In this document: positions 1 to 11,859 of the stretch, piece after piece
Layout of the letters: every line of letters starts with the position of its first letter
Numbering within the stretch: position 1 is the first letter of the stretch
NCBI GenBank assembly: GCA_028829895.1
Contig: CM054178.1
Location: 72,931,335-72,995,334, forward strand
DNA: 64,000 nucleotides
Source: Sinotaia quadrata
Taxonomy: Eukaryota; Mollusca; Gastropoda; Architaenioglossa; Viviparidae
Reading direction: 5' to 3'
Notes under the pieces: model-generated
Told to the model about the DNA's origin: nothing
Databases searched by the model: none
What the model saw: the letters and a program-made list of their open reading frames with translations, nothing else
Position numbers and translations under genes: made by a program

Positions 1-60
1 AAATTGTACACAGCATCGAAAAAATAATTGTTAAATGAAAAATTTCTTTGAAAATTATTA

Positions 61-415
61 ATAGCAGTGAGCAAGGAAGCATGAATGAAGGTATTTCATG
101 GAAAATGTAGATGAACAGGGATGTATGAATGAAGGGATTTTATGGAAAATTGTAGATGGAAAAGGAAGTATGAATCAAGGGATTTCAATGGAAATTTTAA
201 ATGCAGAAGGAAGTTTGAATGAAGGGATTTTGTGGAAGAATGTAGATGAACAGGGAGTATGAATAAAGAGGTTTTGTGGAAAATTGTATATGGAAGAAGT
301 ATAAATGAATGGATTTTAAAAATTGTAAATGAACAGGGAAGTATGAATGAATGGATTTTGTGGATGTAAGTATGAATGAATGAATTTTGTGGATGAAAGT
401 ATGAATGAATGGACT
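61..415. repeat. ~44-bp degenerate minisatellite
   Basis: About nine units recur with the core 'gtatgaatgaagggatttt' followed by 'gtggaaaattgtagatg'. Unit starts lie 42-45 bp apart, shortening to 28-29 bp at the right end. The array abuts the 3' side of the Mutator-like relic, and any minus-strand open frame running through it is a by-product of the repeat. Confidence 0.85.
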
Positions 416-429
416 ATCAGCAAGATAAA

Positions 430-1055
430 ACTGCTGAATGTTTGCATCATTAGATGCATTTTGAACTAACAATTTTGACGCATACATTTTGCTGCATCTG
501 AGGCCTGTATCTATCCGGCTGTTATTCTCTTTCTGTCTAGCTCTATAAAACACTTCTTGGCCCACACACCAGAATCAAATCCCAATCTATCAGATTGCCT
601 AGCCTGCCAGACTGCCGTTCATTGTAAACAACTGTACAAATCTTTGAAGTTGTGAAACTGACCTCATTGCTACAATCACAGTGAAAAATAAACTGAGAGA
701 CTAAGTCGTGTCTTGTCTCCTGCACTGATGGTAGTTTGTCACTATCCCCTAGAGGTTTCTGGCAATGTGGGCATAAAAGTCTCTTTATAAAGTTCAAAAG
801 GGGTTCAGTCTACAAAACAAAAGCCTGTTATTTGTTCATTATCACTGTCAACTTCCATTTCACACACTTTGCCTTCAAGTTTTGCATGAGGCAGACATTG
901 CCTGTAGCAGACGATGTATTTGTGACATGGTGTCGCTCGTTGTATACAACACTGTGTTCAGCAATAGAATTATTTACTGTAATCAGTCCTTTAGTATATC
1001 TATTTCCCTGGAATCTTCGATTTCTGGAAGAGTAGGATTGTTTTCTTTTCCCCAT
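430..1055 (-). pseudogene. Mutator-like transposase, N-terminal relic
   Basis: Reading 1055 to about 430 on the minus strand gives the start of the Mutator-like transposase proteins that are numerous in molluscs. It begins with the basic MGKRKQSYSSRNRRFQGNRYT (ATG 1055-1053), passes an ITGF-FVD segment (around 825-770, different frame, ending in TGA), then LLCPHCQKPLG, a Cys-Asp-Cys pair and an FTTSK motif (797-543). Frames change at least twice (near 828 and near 545), and the frame then runs into the 44-bp repeats. Only about 200 of the usual 600 or more residues remain; the catalytic region is absent. The order basic N-terminus, ITGFxxVD, LLCPxC, CxC, FxTSK is recalled from the family, not searched. 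A dead fragment is the best reading. Confidence 0.6.
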
Positions 1056-1760
1056 CTTAGTTTTACTGTACTCTAGCCTCAAATAGAACTCAAACCGAAC
1101 GTAGATTGTAACTTTCATGAGATCAAAGCTGTGAAAGACACCATGAGGTCAGTTTGCTAAGTCCGACTTGCTCTTGAAAGCTAATTGCTGATTGGCTGAT
1201 TTTAGACCCTTTGCTATATTAGTCTTTTAACAAGTACCCAATGAAAATGCATGTTATGGTGGATTTTGGACATTAAAGCTGCTTTTGTGGTTCTTTTGGT
1301 ATATTATATGTAATATTATGTAGAAGACGAGATATGACCTTTGAAACTTTATGCATATATAATTAGCTGTAACTGCACTTTTTGTTTATACATACCTACT
1401 CAATTACACCTACTCAATTAAAGGGCTTTTTATTAACAGCTACGAAAATGTGAACGTGGGAAGTGAAAGTAGAATGATTAAAGTGAACAATAACACGAAG
1501 AATGAAACACACACACAAAAAAATCTTATAATTTTCACGCTCAAACCTCCCCTTAAATTGATTCATTACCCATGGTCATTGAGGCAAAGGAAATCCTAAT
1601 TTCTAAACACTAAACAAGGGAAGCAACTGAAACAATAAAGCATTGCCTCTTTGCAGTTAGGCTACAAAACAAGGTTTAGATTTGTTTAATTTCAAATTGT
1701 AGTGCATTTTAGTTTTTTTTTAAGGCTTTTATTATTGATGAGAATGTATGGGTGATGTTT
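1056..1760. other. AT-rich non-coding, probable intron
   Basis: No open frame reads as protein. The segment ends in a pyrimidine-containing stretch and 'gatgtttcag' immediately before the exon at 1761, so it is probably the last intron of that gene. The minus-strand transposase relic would then lie inside or upstream of this intron. Confidence 0.4.
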
Positions 1761-1894
1761 CAGACAAGAGTCCACAGATGAACGATTTTCTGACCCAGAT
1801 GAAGGCCAGCACAGAGCTTACAACTATGTTTGAAAGTATTCAGAAGGATGCTCTCACGACCACTTCAGATGTTGTGTCCATGGATACCAGTTGA
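1761..1894 (+). CDS. Terminal coding exon of an unrecognised gene
   Basis: A 3' splice site (T-rich tract, then 'gatgtttcag') is followed by 43 complete codons ending in TGA at 1892-1894. The last residues read SMDTS-stop. The peptide is polar and helix-prone (begins DKSPQMNDFLTQMKAS, then ELTTMFESIQKDAL), with protein-like composition quite unlike the surrounding AT-rich DNA. The exon starts in phase 1, its first two bases completing a split codon. No ATG is needed because it is an internal or terminal exon. I do not recognise the protein and see no upstream exon in the window. Downstream, an AATAAA at 2160-2165 could end the mRNA with a 3' UTR of about 290 nt. Confidence rests on splice site, codon content and stop together; no homology was available. 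Confidence 0.5.
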
Positions 1895-2159
1895 GAACTA
1901 CAGAGATTGTACTTTTAGTGTCGTTTCTCTGGTGGTTTTATTGCAACTCTGACTGTGGTTTCCAGGGTTACCTGATGAGTGATAAGTTCACCAATCCAAA
2001 ACTACCTTCACCTCATCCCATAATTTTTTTTAAACTTTAGAAAAGCCAAAACTTGTGCTGCTATATTATCGAGAAACTATTAGGAGAGAGATTTCGGTAA
2101 TAATATTTCGAACTAAAAGAACACTTCATCAGTAAGATAATTTAATAACTTATAAGCAG

Positions 2160-2165
2160 AATAAA
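2160..2165 (+). terminator. AATAAA poly(A) signal, candidate
   Basis: The first AATAAA on the plus strand downstream of the stop codon at 1894. AATAAA also occurs by chance in such AT-rich DNA (another at 2699-2705), so assignment to the exon is positional only. Confidence 0.3.
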
Positions 2166-2274
2166 CCATGCATTTTTTTTTTACCACACCTCAGTGAAAT
2201 ATTGTGTGAAAATCAATATATTACTCTTAGTAGCTATATAATATTGTGCTTTAATTCTTGCATACTTTACTCTT

Positions 2275-2308
<34 letters not shown>
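2275..2308. repeat. (CA)n microsatellite
   Basis: About 17 uninterrupted CA dinucleotides. Confidence 0.95.
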
Positions 2309-2311
<3 letters not shown>

Positions 2312-2755
2312 TATGTTTGTTCTTAAAAAGGATGTATGATTAGAAGTTATGACTGCTTCAGTAGACATTCTATAAAACGTGAAGAAATACTCACATAGGC
2401 AAACGTCATTGAGTAAAGAACATTCTTATTCAAGCAAGTATTTGTTTGATCAATCAAAACTAAACAAAACCCACATTCATATTCAAAGCCTAAATACACT
2501 TATGTATGTATATGCTTGCATCAAAGATAATCACTTAGCAAAATCCAGGAACTCTTTCATGTTCAAAACAGGTACATTCTTTCAAATGTCCATTTTACAT
2601 GTGCATGCTCGTATGCAGATTATTTGAGTTACTTAGAGTGAGAGCAGCTTATAATTCAAATGCTTTATAATCTGTGATTATATTTGATCTTAGTAAAATC
2701 AATAAAGTTAGTTAATTAATTAGTCTGTTAATTGTAATTGTTTCACTGTTTACAG

Positions 2756-2811
2756 GTTCGTCACATAGTTTGGAGAAAATCCTTCAAAACCTTGCTTATC
2801 TCTCCAATTAA
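2756..2811 (+). CDS. Possible alternative terminal exon
   Basis: A textbook acceptor ('tttcactgtttacag') precedes 18 codons, SSHSLEKILQNLAYLSN then TAA. AATAAA follows only nine bases after the stop (2820-2825). The exon phase (one base supplied by the previous exon) equals that of the exon at 1761, so the two could be alternative last exons of one gene. The peptide is short and could be chance. Confidence 0.2.
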
Positions 2812-2829
2812 ATGTTCAGAATAAATTAG

Positions 2830-3768
2830 TGGTGTTGATCTCTTTGAAAAGATAGAATACCATTTTACCAACCCGTATTCAAGCAGAAGGTTATTGTGCA
2901 TGATTTTCCAACTGTTTTATGTAACTGTCAGTCATTGACACAAACTGCTGTCATAATTTTTACTTCAAGGACTAGTTATGAAGTAGGAATAAAAGGAAAT
3001 GTTGTTTCACTCATTTTGCAAATGCAGCTACTGGAAGGTGTTGAGACATGAACCGTTTCAAAAGAGAATTGTTTTGATTTGGGTATTGTAAATCCCTGTG
3101 TATGTTTGATCATAGGCATCATACTTGTGCTTTCAGAAACAGTTAAAATTAAATTAGACTTTTTCTTTCTGATAACAAATATGAGTCAACAGTAACTTTA
3201 ATTGTATGAACTCAACAAGATATATCATTGTGTGGGCCATTTTATAATGGCTTAAGTCAGAATTCCTTTTAAGACAGATGCTGAGACTGGTCATCAGCAG
3301 TTTATCATTGCTGGGGGGTGAGGTTCAATACTTGTTATTGTGGTTGTCACATGACAACAGTAGCTAACAGATAACATGTTGGTATGTTGTAAAGGGTTCA
3401 AGTCTCAAAGGTTTAGTCTCCATGTGCACACAATCCATGAAGAGTTGATAAAGTTATTGCATTTCCAAGTAACTTTTTGTTTACTTAGTGTTTGTTTGTA
3501 TGAGTTTAAAACCAGGCTGCCTGTTTACATAGATTTGAAATTTGGTGTGAAGTAAACGCTTCAGCTCAGCTATCGTGTTGCAGTTTCATGTCAGGAAGCA
3601 CATAAACCTTATGTATGAGCCGAAATAAGTGAACATTCTTACTGTACTTGAGCTTTTTCGCTGTACTATTTTACAATCAAATAAAGTATTTTTTTCTTTT
3701 TCTTTCAGTGTGTTTATCAGCTTACTTACATTTTTTGTTACTCTTACTATTCTCTGTGCTCTTTACTA
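2830..3768. other. Non-coding, no feature seen
   Basis: AT-rich sequence without a coherent open frame, repeat or transposon end. Confidence 0.4.
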
Positions 3769-3920
3769 GCCATTCTCAGCTATTATCCAAAAATTATGTT
3801 TGTGTATGTCCTGTAAAAGCCATTCTCAGCTATTATCTAAGAATTATGTTTGTATATGTCCTGTAAATGCCTATTATCTAAGAATTATGTTTGTGTCTGT
3901 CCTGTAAATGCCATTCTACA
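3769..3920. repeat. 50-bp tandem triplication
   Basis: Units start at 3769, 3819 and 3869 and share 'gccattctcagctattatc' and 'attatgtttgtgt-tgtcctgtaaa'. The third is shortened to about 41 bp. Confidence 0.9.
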
Positions 3921-5098
3921 ACATAATTGATTCTGTCAAATCGTTAGTCACCATTTATCATCCCACCCCAGTAAAACATAGTCTGAGAATGTAAAATGTG
4001 TACTTATTTCATGAGCAAGCACACAGTCTCTAAAGACTTTGAACAACAAAGACCCATCCAGATGAAAAGTTTAACTTTGTGGCAATACTCTGGTGGTGTG
4101 GTTTGATTGATGGGTAAATATAATGATATTTTGCAGCAGTTTATTTTTACTCATCCTAAGAGGATGGCAACACCAAAAGTGGAATGAAATGCTAACCCAT
4201 CAGATGATATTGAGAATTATTACATACTAACTAACAGTGGAAATAATTTTCTGGAATGCATATGGTGATATTTTAAATAATTGCCGACTGGGTAGAAAAA
4301 GTATGTTCATGTACTTTCAACACCTCTCTTTTTTTTTTTTTTTAAATGTATTCAAGGATTCCAGAAATTCATAATTTTTAATTTAATTTAATTTATTTTT
4401 TTTTTTTTTGTCACGACACAGATCAAGGCTTCAGAATTTGTATTTCTGTGATTTCACACATTTTTTTCTTGGTTGGTAATATAATACTTGTCAACAACAT
4501 ATGATCGTTTGTTATCTTCTTCTATTATTTCTTGTGCATAAGATGTATAATCATATGAACAAAAGATGCCTATTCCTATGCAAAAGATACATATTCAAAT
4601 GAAAATTAGTGATATAAAAATTGGACAGGATAGGTTACCTGTTTAAGAATGTATTTCAAGTAAATTACCTGCCACACATCCAGAATGTTTTCTTTTGTAT
4701 TTAGTATTTATATGCAAAGATGATGATTACAATTTTGAATTATATTCTCAGAATATCTTATAATTTATAAATGTGTAGTCAGATATGAACTATTCTGGAA
4801 TGTTGATGATAATAATTGATTTTACTCTGAGCCAACAGAATCATTCAGAACTAATCTTCCACTGCAGTCCTGAGAGAAAAATGTATTTAATTCTGTCTGG
4901 TCTCGATAATGATGTGTTATGTTTGGTATTGGTAGATCAACAAATGTCAACCTTGATTGCTGGAGGAAAAATGATTACTAGATTTGAACATTTTTTTAAT
5001 GTATTCATCACATCAGACAAGCAATCCAGTTCATTGTCATGCATGAAGATCGGTGCACTGTTGTAGCTAATGTAGCCTTAAGTAGCAGTTAATAATTG
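3921..5098. other. AT-rich non-coding, homopolymer T tracts
   Basis: Contains long T runs near 4329-4343 and 4397-4410. A 93-codon frame at 4785-5066 has background composition and no recognisable motif; I do not accept it as a gene. Confidence 0.4.
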
Positions 5099-5250
5099 AG
5101 AAGGAAATCTGTACGTCTCCTCTGGGTCTTTTTTGGTGATTGGTGTCGAAGAGGCAATACATTTTTTGAACAGTAACGCGACGGAAGCTAAGTTGGCTGA
5201 ACTTCGGCAGTCTTCAAAATTTTTCAACGAATGTGCCAGATCTGCAAGGT
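5099..5250 (+). CDS. Possible internal exon, unknown protein
   Basis: An open frame reads into the segment VIGVEEAIHFLNSN followed by ATEAKLAELRQSSKFF and NECARSAR, with much higher GC than its flanks. It ends exactly at a good 5' splice site ('gcaag|gtaacc'). Reading through the donor meets a stop at once, as expected for an exon end. A plausible acceptor is 'ggtgtcgaag' at about 5149, so the true exon may begin there. The peptide looks like a helical segment. I do not recognise the family. Confidence 0.27.
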
Positions 5251-6522
5251 AACCCTCAAAGTCTCTGCTTGCGGTTACGCTTGACTAAAACCGTTTAACC
5301 TGACATAAGCTGGAGTCTACAACAGTATCATCTGAAGCTTTCTCTCCACCCCTTACCCCTCCGAGAGTATCCGTTTCAGGGTGTTGAGACCCGACTCAGA
5401 TAGTGACATTAAAGCTTGATGCTAGAATAAAATTATCTTTACCTCCTAGTACGGAGTGCATTTAGATACGACATTTACATGTCTTTTTTCAGCGTTACCC
5501 AGATTATTCGCCTTGGCATTTAAATCACCCTTTTTTCCTTTTTTTTTTTTTAAGTTTCGGCTTCTCTCCCTTTATCTTCAGTTGCACAAGCAATATCTCG
5601 GTGCACGTAACTAGCAAAATGTCCGCCCCAGATGTACACGTGCTCAGGCTCACATAGTCCAAACTGTGATTTCGTTTACTTGTGTATGCACACTTTTTGA
5701 ATTCAACTCGAAATCGCGTTCAGGGCACATGCGCACAGATATTAAAATAAATCCCCAAATAGCTAAACATTTCATTGTATTTATGTACGTGTATATCATA
5801 GTTGTCCTCTCAAAAAAAATTTGTGGTAGTATCTTCTTTTTCCCCCTACATCAGACTTAGAGTCAAGCTTGATTTTAAGAAACCATATTCCTATCATCAA
5901 ATTTGTACACTGGCAATTCTATATGGTTGAAATGTCGTCATATTCTTGACTAATCCTAACCATAACCAAAGGCTTTATAAGCCACAACCTAAACTGGAAG
6001 AAGCATTATTAATTGATTTATGCCTCCTCTAAATATCAAATATATATTCTGGGGCTGACCATTTAAAACAGACAGGCTGATCTGACTAATAGAGATGTAA
6101 GGGAAATCCTAAAGGTGATGTTACGGGAAACGCGTTTCCTTTGCCTTTTTCTAGTGGCCATTTTTATTTCTCTTAGCAACGGACACGAGCACTGAAAAAA
6201 CAAACAATAGTTTGATTAGAGAAATAGGGCATTTGAAGAGGAAATGCTCTGTTAGTTGATAAGGTTATAGAAAGTTCTTACAGGTTTAGCTTAAGTGATT
6301 CTTGTTTGTATCAAGTCTTTCTTTTTTCTATCCATGTATTTCTCTTTCTTTTTCTATAATTTGTAACAAATTGTGTACGATTGATTTAATAAGTTACTTA
6401 AGTTCTGAAATGTTTGTTTGAAGATAATTCTAATCTCTTTTTTTATATCGAGCTTCGATCTACATTTATGTGGTTTTCAATCAGAAAGAATAAACAGTAA
6501 ATAGAAGACAGTAGTTACCATT
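5251..6522. other. Non-coding, no feature seen
   Basis: Mixed AT-rich sequence with poly-T near 5530-5551. No exon, repeat array or transposon end is supported. Confidence 0.4.
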
Positions 6523-6812
6523 GAGCGGAATTGAAAACGGGGACGCTTGCCAGTGAGTTGATGAACGGAATTGAAAACAGGGACGCTTGCCTGTGATAGC
6601 TGATGAGCGGAATTGAAAACGGGGACGCTTGCCAGTGAGTTGATGAGCGGAATTGAAAACAGGGACGCTTGCCAGTGATAGCTGATGACGAGAGGAATTG
6701 AACACGGGGGCGTTTGCCACTGGTGGCTGACGACGAGCGGAATTGAAAACAGGGACGCTTGCCAGTGATAGCTGATGACGAGAGGAATTGAACATGGGGA
6801 CGTTTGCCGGTC
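6523..6812. repeat. 40-48-bp minisatellite
   Basis: Seven units of the pattern 'gagcggaattgaaaac-gggacgcttgccagtg', then either 'agttgat' or 'atagctgatgac'. Two sub-types alternate, suggesting an earlier higher-order duplication. A 104-codon minus-strand frame crossing it reflects the periodicity, not a gene. Confidence 0.9.
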
Positions 6813-6868
6813 GAAGCGAGTAAAACCGAGCCTATGAAAACGTTGACAGTAACTACGTTAGTTTTTGT

Positions 6869-7066
6869 TGATAGTTGATAGATAGATGATTGATGGATGA
6901 TATAAGTAAATGATTGATAGCAAATAGGTACACGATTGATAGATGATAGGTAAATGATTGACAGACGAGAGATAAATCATTGATAGATGATAGGTAAATG
7001 AGATAAATAATAGGTACATGATTTATAGATGATAGATAACTGATTGATGGATGATAGGTTGAATGG
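6869..7066. repeat. GATA-type degenerate array
   Basis: Repeats of 'gatagatgataggtaaatgatt' with about 28-bp periodicity. Probably an aged tetranucleotide microsatellite that acquired a longer unit. Confidence 0.8.
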
Positions 7067-9074
7067 ATAGAAACTAGTTTTGGATGCAATAAAATAACCA
7101 TATCGTCTTATATAAATCACAGAAGGAAAAGGAAAGTGTAAAAGAAGTTCTGGTACATCTCTATTGTGGGGGAGTGAATCAAATATATTTATCTTCAGGC
7201 AATGGTTATTGTATGAATTTGCCGCACAGATTTTTGAATTATTTCTACTGTAAATGAAAGGTAACAGGTCCCTGCTTCTATTTTCTTCTTTCAAAGTTGT
7301 ATACCTAGAATAATTTGTGATTTAAAAAAATCTTAAGTATATAGAATAGTTTCTTATTTTTGCATATTAACAATTAAATCTAAGTTTGAAACAAGAAAGT
7401 GTAAGTACTAGGTATTTGCTAAATTATCTTTTTGCCAGAAAAAAGTTCCAGTGGAAAGCAATGTAATTAATATATGTAGGGACAAAAATCTTATTAAGAA
7501 AACAATTTTTCTGTCCGGACACGAAAGCAGAAGCGAGAATTATGACGCAAATGTTATCAGCAGCCACTCGCACGATATTAAGTTTATTTTTAAATTAATG
7601 AGGAACTGTATCGCTTTCGCTGTCTTGGCAAATGAAAATGTCTCGGCGCCACATCCGGCTCTGACGCTCCCTGTTGCATCACTGCCAATTGTGCGCTCGG
7701 TCGTCTGTTTTCCTTGTAACGAGTCAGCCTTGAAGTTTGGATTGGATGCCATCGACAACGCTGGCTGGCTGGGTACCATCCGTTTTAAAAATCTAAGTTT
7801 AATGCATAAACGATTTGCCATTTCAGCTAAATTAGTTCTCGCCGAGCGAATGAAAGAGAAAGTTGATTTGTTGAAAATAGGGGGAAAATACTCCCAATTT
7901 AATTAACCAATATTCTGAGGGTTGTGTGGTATGACGCACAGGCAGAGGAAAAAGTGGGTGAGGCTGGGAATCCCTTTTTCTCGTATGGTCAATCTTGTAA
8001 ATAAGAGGGACACTTTTATTCTTTTATTGAATATTTTATGTCAGTGGAAAACTTTAAGTGACCATTTCTGTAGCAACGAATGTGACCTCTAGTCTCTCAT
8101 ACGCTCTTCTTTCCCTTCCTCCTCATGAAGGTCGAGACCTTTTAAGATTCTTCCCGTAACTTTTGTTATTTGGGCTTTTTAGATATCCTAAGACCTAAGT
8201 AATACCACCTAGGTTGAACTTTATAAAATTGTTTTTAATGTTAACCGTAAGTTTCAAGGTTGCTAAAATAGTTACAGTCAGTAGTTCTATGCTATACTCC
8301 TACGATAGTGGTTTTGCCACACAATTATTACTATTCAAAGCAAATCACAATATTATGTACAACTATTACATAAAATTTAGTACAGCACTTTCATTCACCA
8401 TGGCTTACAGTGGTTATAAGTCATGACAGTGAATAATTGGCTTACGTTAATAAAAAATGCATTATAAAAAAACAAATACAATCAACAGTTTCACTCAAAT
8501 ATTTGTATTCGGTATTTGTATTTCTTATGTTTTAATGGCAAGTTATCATTGGGTTTCTCTGAACAGAACATATGAATAAGGTTCCTAGTGTGTTGTTTGT
8601 ACAATTATAAATTTAGTAGTTCAATCCTGAGACGAGATTCCCAAATTTTGTGACGATTTGCTGGAAGACAAACATTTTTCATCACTCAGTATCTCCGTTT
8701 AAAAAAGTGGAAAACGTCTTACTAAAAGAGAAGATAAATCCGTCTTTAATCTATATTTATTGAGCCCCCATCTACCCGTTATCTTTCCAACATATGGTTA
8801 TCAATATGTGTATGAAGATCAATAAATTTAACAATTAATTTATTAAATCAACAATCAAATATATAACATATGAATAGATAACCGACGAGCATTGATATTT
8901 ACATCAGTTCACAAAATTGTTTGGTAAATTCTCGACAATCATTCAGTTTATCATAGCATAGACATTAGCAGTCAATTAACATAAATACATAAACAAGTTA
9001 ATGGATATCATCATGGAAATGAGAGTAGAGTTTCAGAGAAATAATTAAAGTCAATACACATAACCTATTCAAAG
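7067..9074. other. Mostly non-coding; GC-richer island 7520-7870
   Basis: A 151-codon plus-strand frame (7451-7906, GTG start) overlaps a GC-richer island with another open frame on the opposite strand. Neither shows a domain, a good start context or clear splice sites. The island may be a transposon or exon fragment. The rest is featureless AT-rich DNA. Confidence 0.35.
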
Positions 9075-9347
9075 ATGGCTGCTGTTGCCGTCACGTATTT
9101 CACAATGATGCAGTTTGCAACAAGTGACTGCCTTTCATTTCTCAGCAAGATCTTACATGTCCATCCTAGAGATACTTTACACAAATGTTCCTTAATCTTT
9201 GACGTGCTCTCCAAGCACGCCATAGAGAATCGTCCTGAATTTCACATGCTCTATAAAGCACAAGGAGTGTTCTTGAATTTCTCTGTGCGTTTATTCAACA
9301 CCATGAAGAAAATTAAAAATAATCATGAAATCTCGAGACCAAACTAA
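9075..9347 (+). CDS. Hypothetical 90-residue open frame
   Basis: ATG in a strong initiation context ('aaagatgg'), starting MAAVAVTYFTMMQ and ending NNHEISRPN-stop. It is Met- and His-rich with no signal peptide or recognised motif. GC content near the start is higher than in the flanks. It could be a first exon, a lone small gene or chance; nothing nearby decides. Confidence 0.18.
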   Translation: MAAVAVTYFTMMQFATSDCLSFLSKILHVHPRDTLHKCSLIFDVLSKHAIENRPEFHMLYKAQGVFLNFSVRLFNTMKKIKNNHEISRPN

Positions 9348-9639
9348 GCTTCAATTTCCGCTGTATTGGCACTCGAACGGAATTCACAGGAATCAACTTA
9401 CAGCAACACGTTTTACTGATTTGATGACAACACTGGATGCACACAACAACTATTCAATAGAATACAGTAGTCACTGCATCGTAAAGTGACAATATAAAGA
9501 GCTTTATCTACTCTGCAAAAGTATTAATGGCAGCTCTAAATTTCAGGCATATTTCATTTCTAAACTCCTTTCTCTCTTACAAACATTCTCAACTTACAAA
9601 TCCTGCAAGAAAATTATTTTCACAAAAATGGTAACGGTA

Positions 9640-10010
9640 TAAGATAATTGTAAAGTTGTTTTTTAAAAAAAATCGTAACGATGTAAAACAATGGTAAAGT
9701 TGTAACGATGTGGTAACCATGTAAAACAATGTTAAATATGTATATTTTACATTGCGGGATTAAAAAAACAACGGTATAGTTCTATACTTCGTCTTATCGG
9801 GGAATTAAAACAATGGTAAAGTTCTTTATTTAGCCATTGCGTGGAATTAAAACAATGGTAAAGTTCTTTATTTAGCCATTGCGTTGAATTAAAACAATGG
9901 TAAAGTTCTTTATTTAGCCATTGCGTGGAATTAAAACAATGGTAACGTTCTTTATTTAGCCATTGCGTGGAATTAAAACATTGGTAAAGTTCTGTATAAA
10001 GCCATTTCGT
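9640..10010. repeat. 42-bp minisatellite
   Basis: Five near-identical 42-bp units from 9799 ('gtggaattaaaacaatggta' then 'aagttctttatttagccattgc'). A degenerate left shoulder from about 9640 repeats 'aaaacaatggtaaagtt'. Confidence 0.9.
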
Positions 10011-10301
10011 AGAACTTGCTGAAAGGGTTTCTGAAACTCCAATTCTTTAAAAAATAAATATTAGTTTTTAATTTTATTTATTTCATTTATGTATTTCGAG
10101 TGAAATACCTTTAATTCTGCTGCGTGCCCTATATGCATCTGATGGAGTTGGCAGGTACTAAAGCGAATTGCAGTGAGAAAGTAAGAGTTTTGTTTATAGC
10201 AACCCTTTGAGAAATTAAGTGTAATTCCATTCTGGGTCTCTATGTATGTATTTATATGTGTGGCTTATGAAACAAATAGACACTCTTCATAGACACTCTT
10301 C

Positions 10302-10411
<110 letters not shown>

Positions 10412-10437
10412 TCTTCTTTGTAAGAAAGTACCTCTAG

Positions 10438-10701
10438 GGCTGGAAGCCAAAACAACCGTTCAGTTCAGAGAGCAAGAAGGATCGAAATGCACCGGTTTCC
10501 GTTGTCACAAAACAAAACGGTATTTCCAGACCGGCCACATGCTACCCCAACAGACGGCGTCTGCCACACACTCCCACCTTGTACTGCACAACGGTGCTGG
10601 AAGTGTACCATCTGACTGTATCACTCGATGAATGTGCTACTGAGCGGTCGAAATTTACTCACGGCGCCCGTAAATGCTTTTTCCTCGCTTTGCACGCCTA
10701 A
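10438..10701 (+). other. ATG-less open frame in GC-rich segment
   Basis: 88 codons lie between stops in a segment of about 50% GC, far above background. No Met is present, so it would have to be an internal exon, but no convincing acceptor or donor frames it. It ends CFFLALHA-stop and contains several Cys and basic residues, with no motif I recognise. It may equally be a promoter or exon-flank CpG-rich region. Confidence 0.15.
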
Positions 10702-11007
10702 AGATGTTTATCTCAGAGCTAAGACCAGGTCGATGCGTACCTGTGGGAGTGGGGGTGGAGGGGTGGGATTGGAGTGCTGAGGTGATAGGCAGGATCCAGA
10801 AATGGAGATGATGCCTTGGTTCTGGAATCTATTTTCAGAGATATACACGAGAACCGCTAATACTTGTTGCAGTATAACGACTTGAACAAATGTCGGTAAT
10901 GAGAGGTCCTGAAATTCATCTCAGTGCTGAGCGGCCCGGGGGAGGGGGGTGAAGGAGAACAGTATGAGACATCGAAACGTGTGACCATAGAGCAAACGGA
11001 CACACAT

Positions 11008-11200
11008 GCGGACATATATATATATATATACAATATACACGCACACACGTACACAAATATGCATGCACACTCACAGACATGTATATATATATATATACAT
11101 ATGAAGACATATTAACGCACACACACGGACATATCTATATATATACTGACATATACGCACACACATACATGTTTACATGGACAAACACGCAGACACGGAT
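11008..11200. repeat. (TA)n/(CA)n low-complexity block
   Basis: Three short (TA)n tracts (about 11015-11030, 11081-11098, 11131-11146) are separated by CA-rich 'cacacacgtacac' segments. Open frames through it on either strand are repeat artefacts. Confidence 0.85.
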
Positions 11201-11639
11201 ACTCATATCAAACAAAATGCCTGCAAGCTTAAGTGATATTCTGAAGACATAGTTTGTTGAAATTTCATCCGGGCATTTCCACTCCGCAAAGACACTGATA
11301 CTTGAGGTTACTGTATTTGCCATCACGAACACAGGGGTCACGTGACATAATCTGGGATATTTGAAAGGTTAGCGTCTATCACTTGGTCAGTTTTAACAGA
11401 GAAATGTAAAACTATATAAACCCCTAGTAATACACTCCTACAGACTCTGAATTTCGGCTAGCATGTCAAGAAAAATATCCTTGGAATCCATGACCTACAA
11501 ACAGCTTCCTGTAGCAATCAGTCGCTGACCCTATCAGAAAATGTTTGGCGTCTGTAAGGTCAGCAAGTGCGAGATGGCTTCAGTCATAATATTGTCGACT
11601 GAAGTGCTTGTTATTCGCTCGTTTACCAGAGTGCTCCTT

Positions 11640-11790
11640 CTTTACTTGGGATGATGGTAGCTTCCGGCCTGGGCCGATTTCGCGCTGCTCTGCGTCTGGA
11701 TAAACTGAGCTTTACATAAAGAGAGAGGACATGATAGTAGCGCGAAAGCGGCGGAAGCCGGAAGCGCCCCCTACACTCCATCCATAGCAA
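11640..11790. promoter_or_regulatory. ETS-site-rich promoter-like patch
   Basis: A CpG-containing, GC-rich patch with three copies of the ETS core in 150 bp: 'agcttccgg', then adjacent 'gcggaagccggaagcg'. Such clusters are typical of TATA-less housekeeping promoters. No transcript start or adjacent first exon is identified; orientation is unknown. Confidence 0.25.
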
Positions 11791-11859
11791 GCGTTGCCGA
11801 TGTATCGCTAACTGAATTTTCAGTGTGACAATTTTGAAAATACTAGCCAAACACAATAG

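Noticed and set aside
6523..6812. Regular direct repeats resembling a CRISPR array
   Set aside because: The repeats are contiguous with degenerate variation and no unique spacers, in an animal-type genome; it is a minisatellite.
7451..7906. 151-codon plus-strand open frame
   Set aside because: GTG start, no domain, an equally good frame on the opposite strand over the GC-richer part, and no splice or promoter context.
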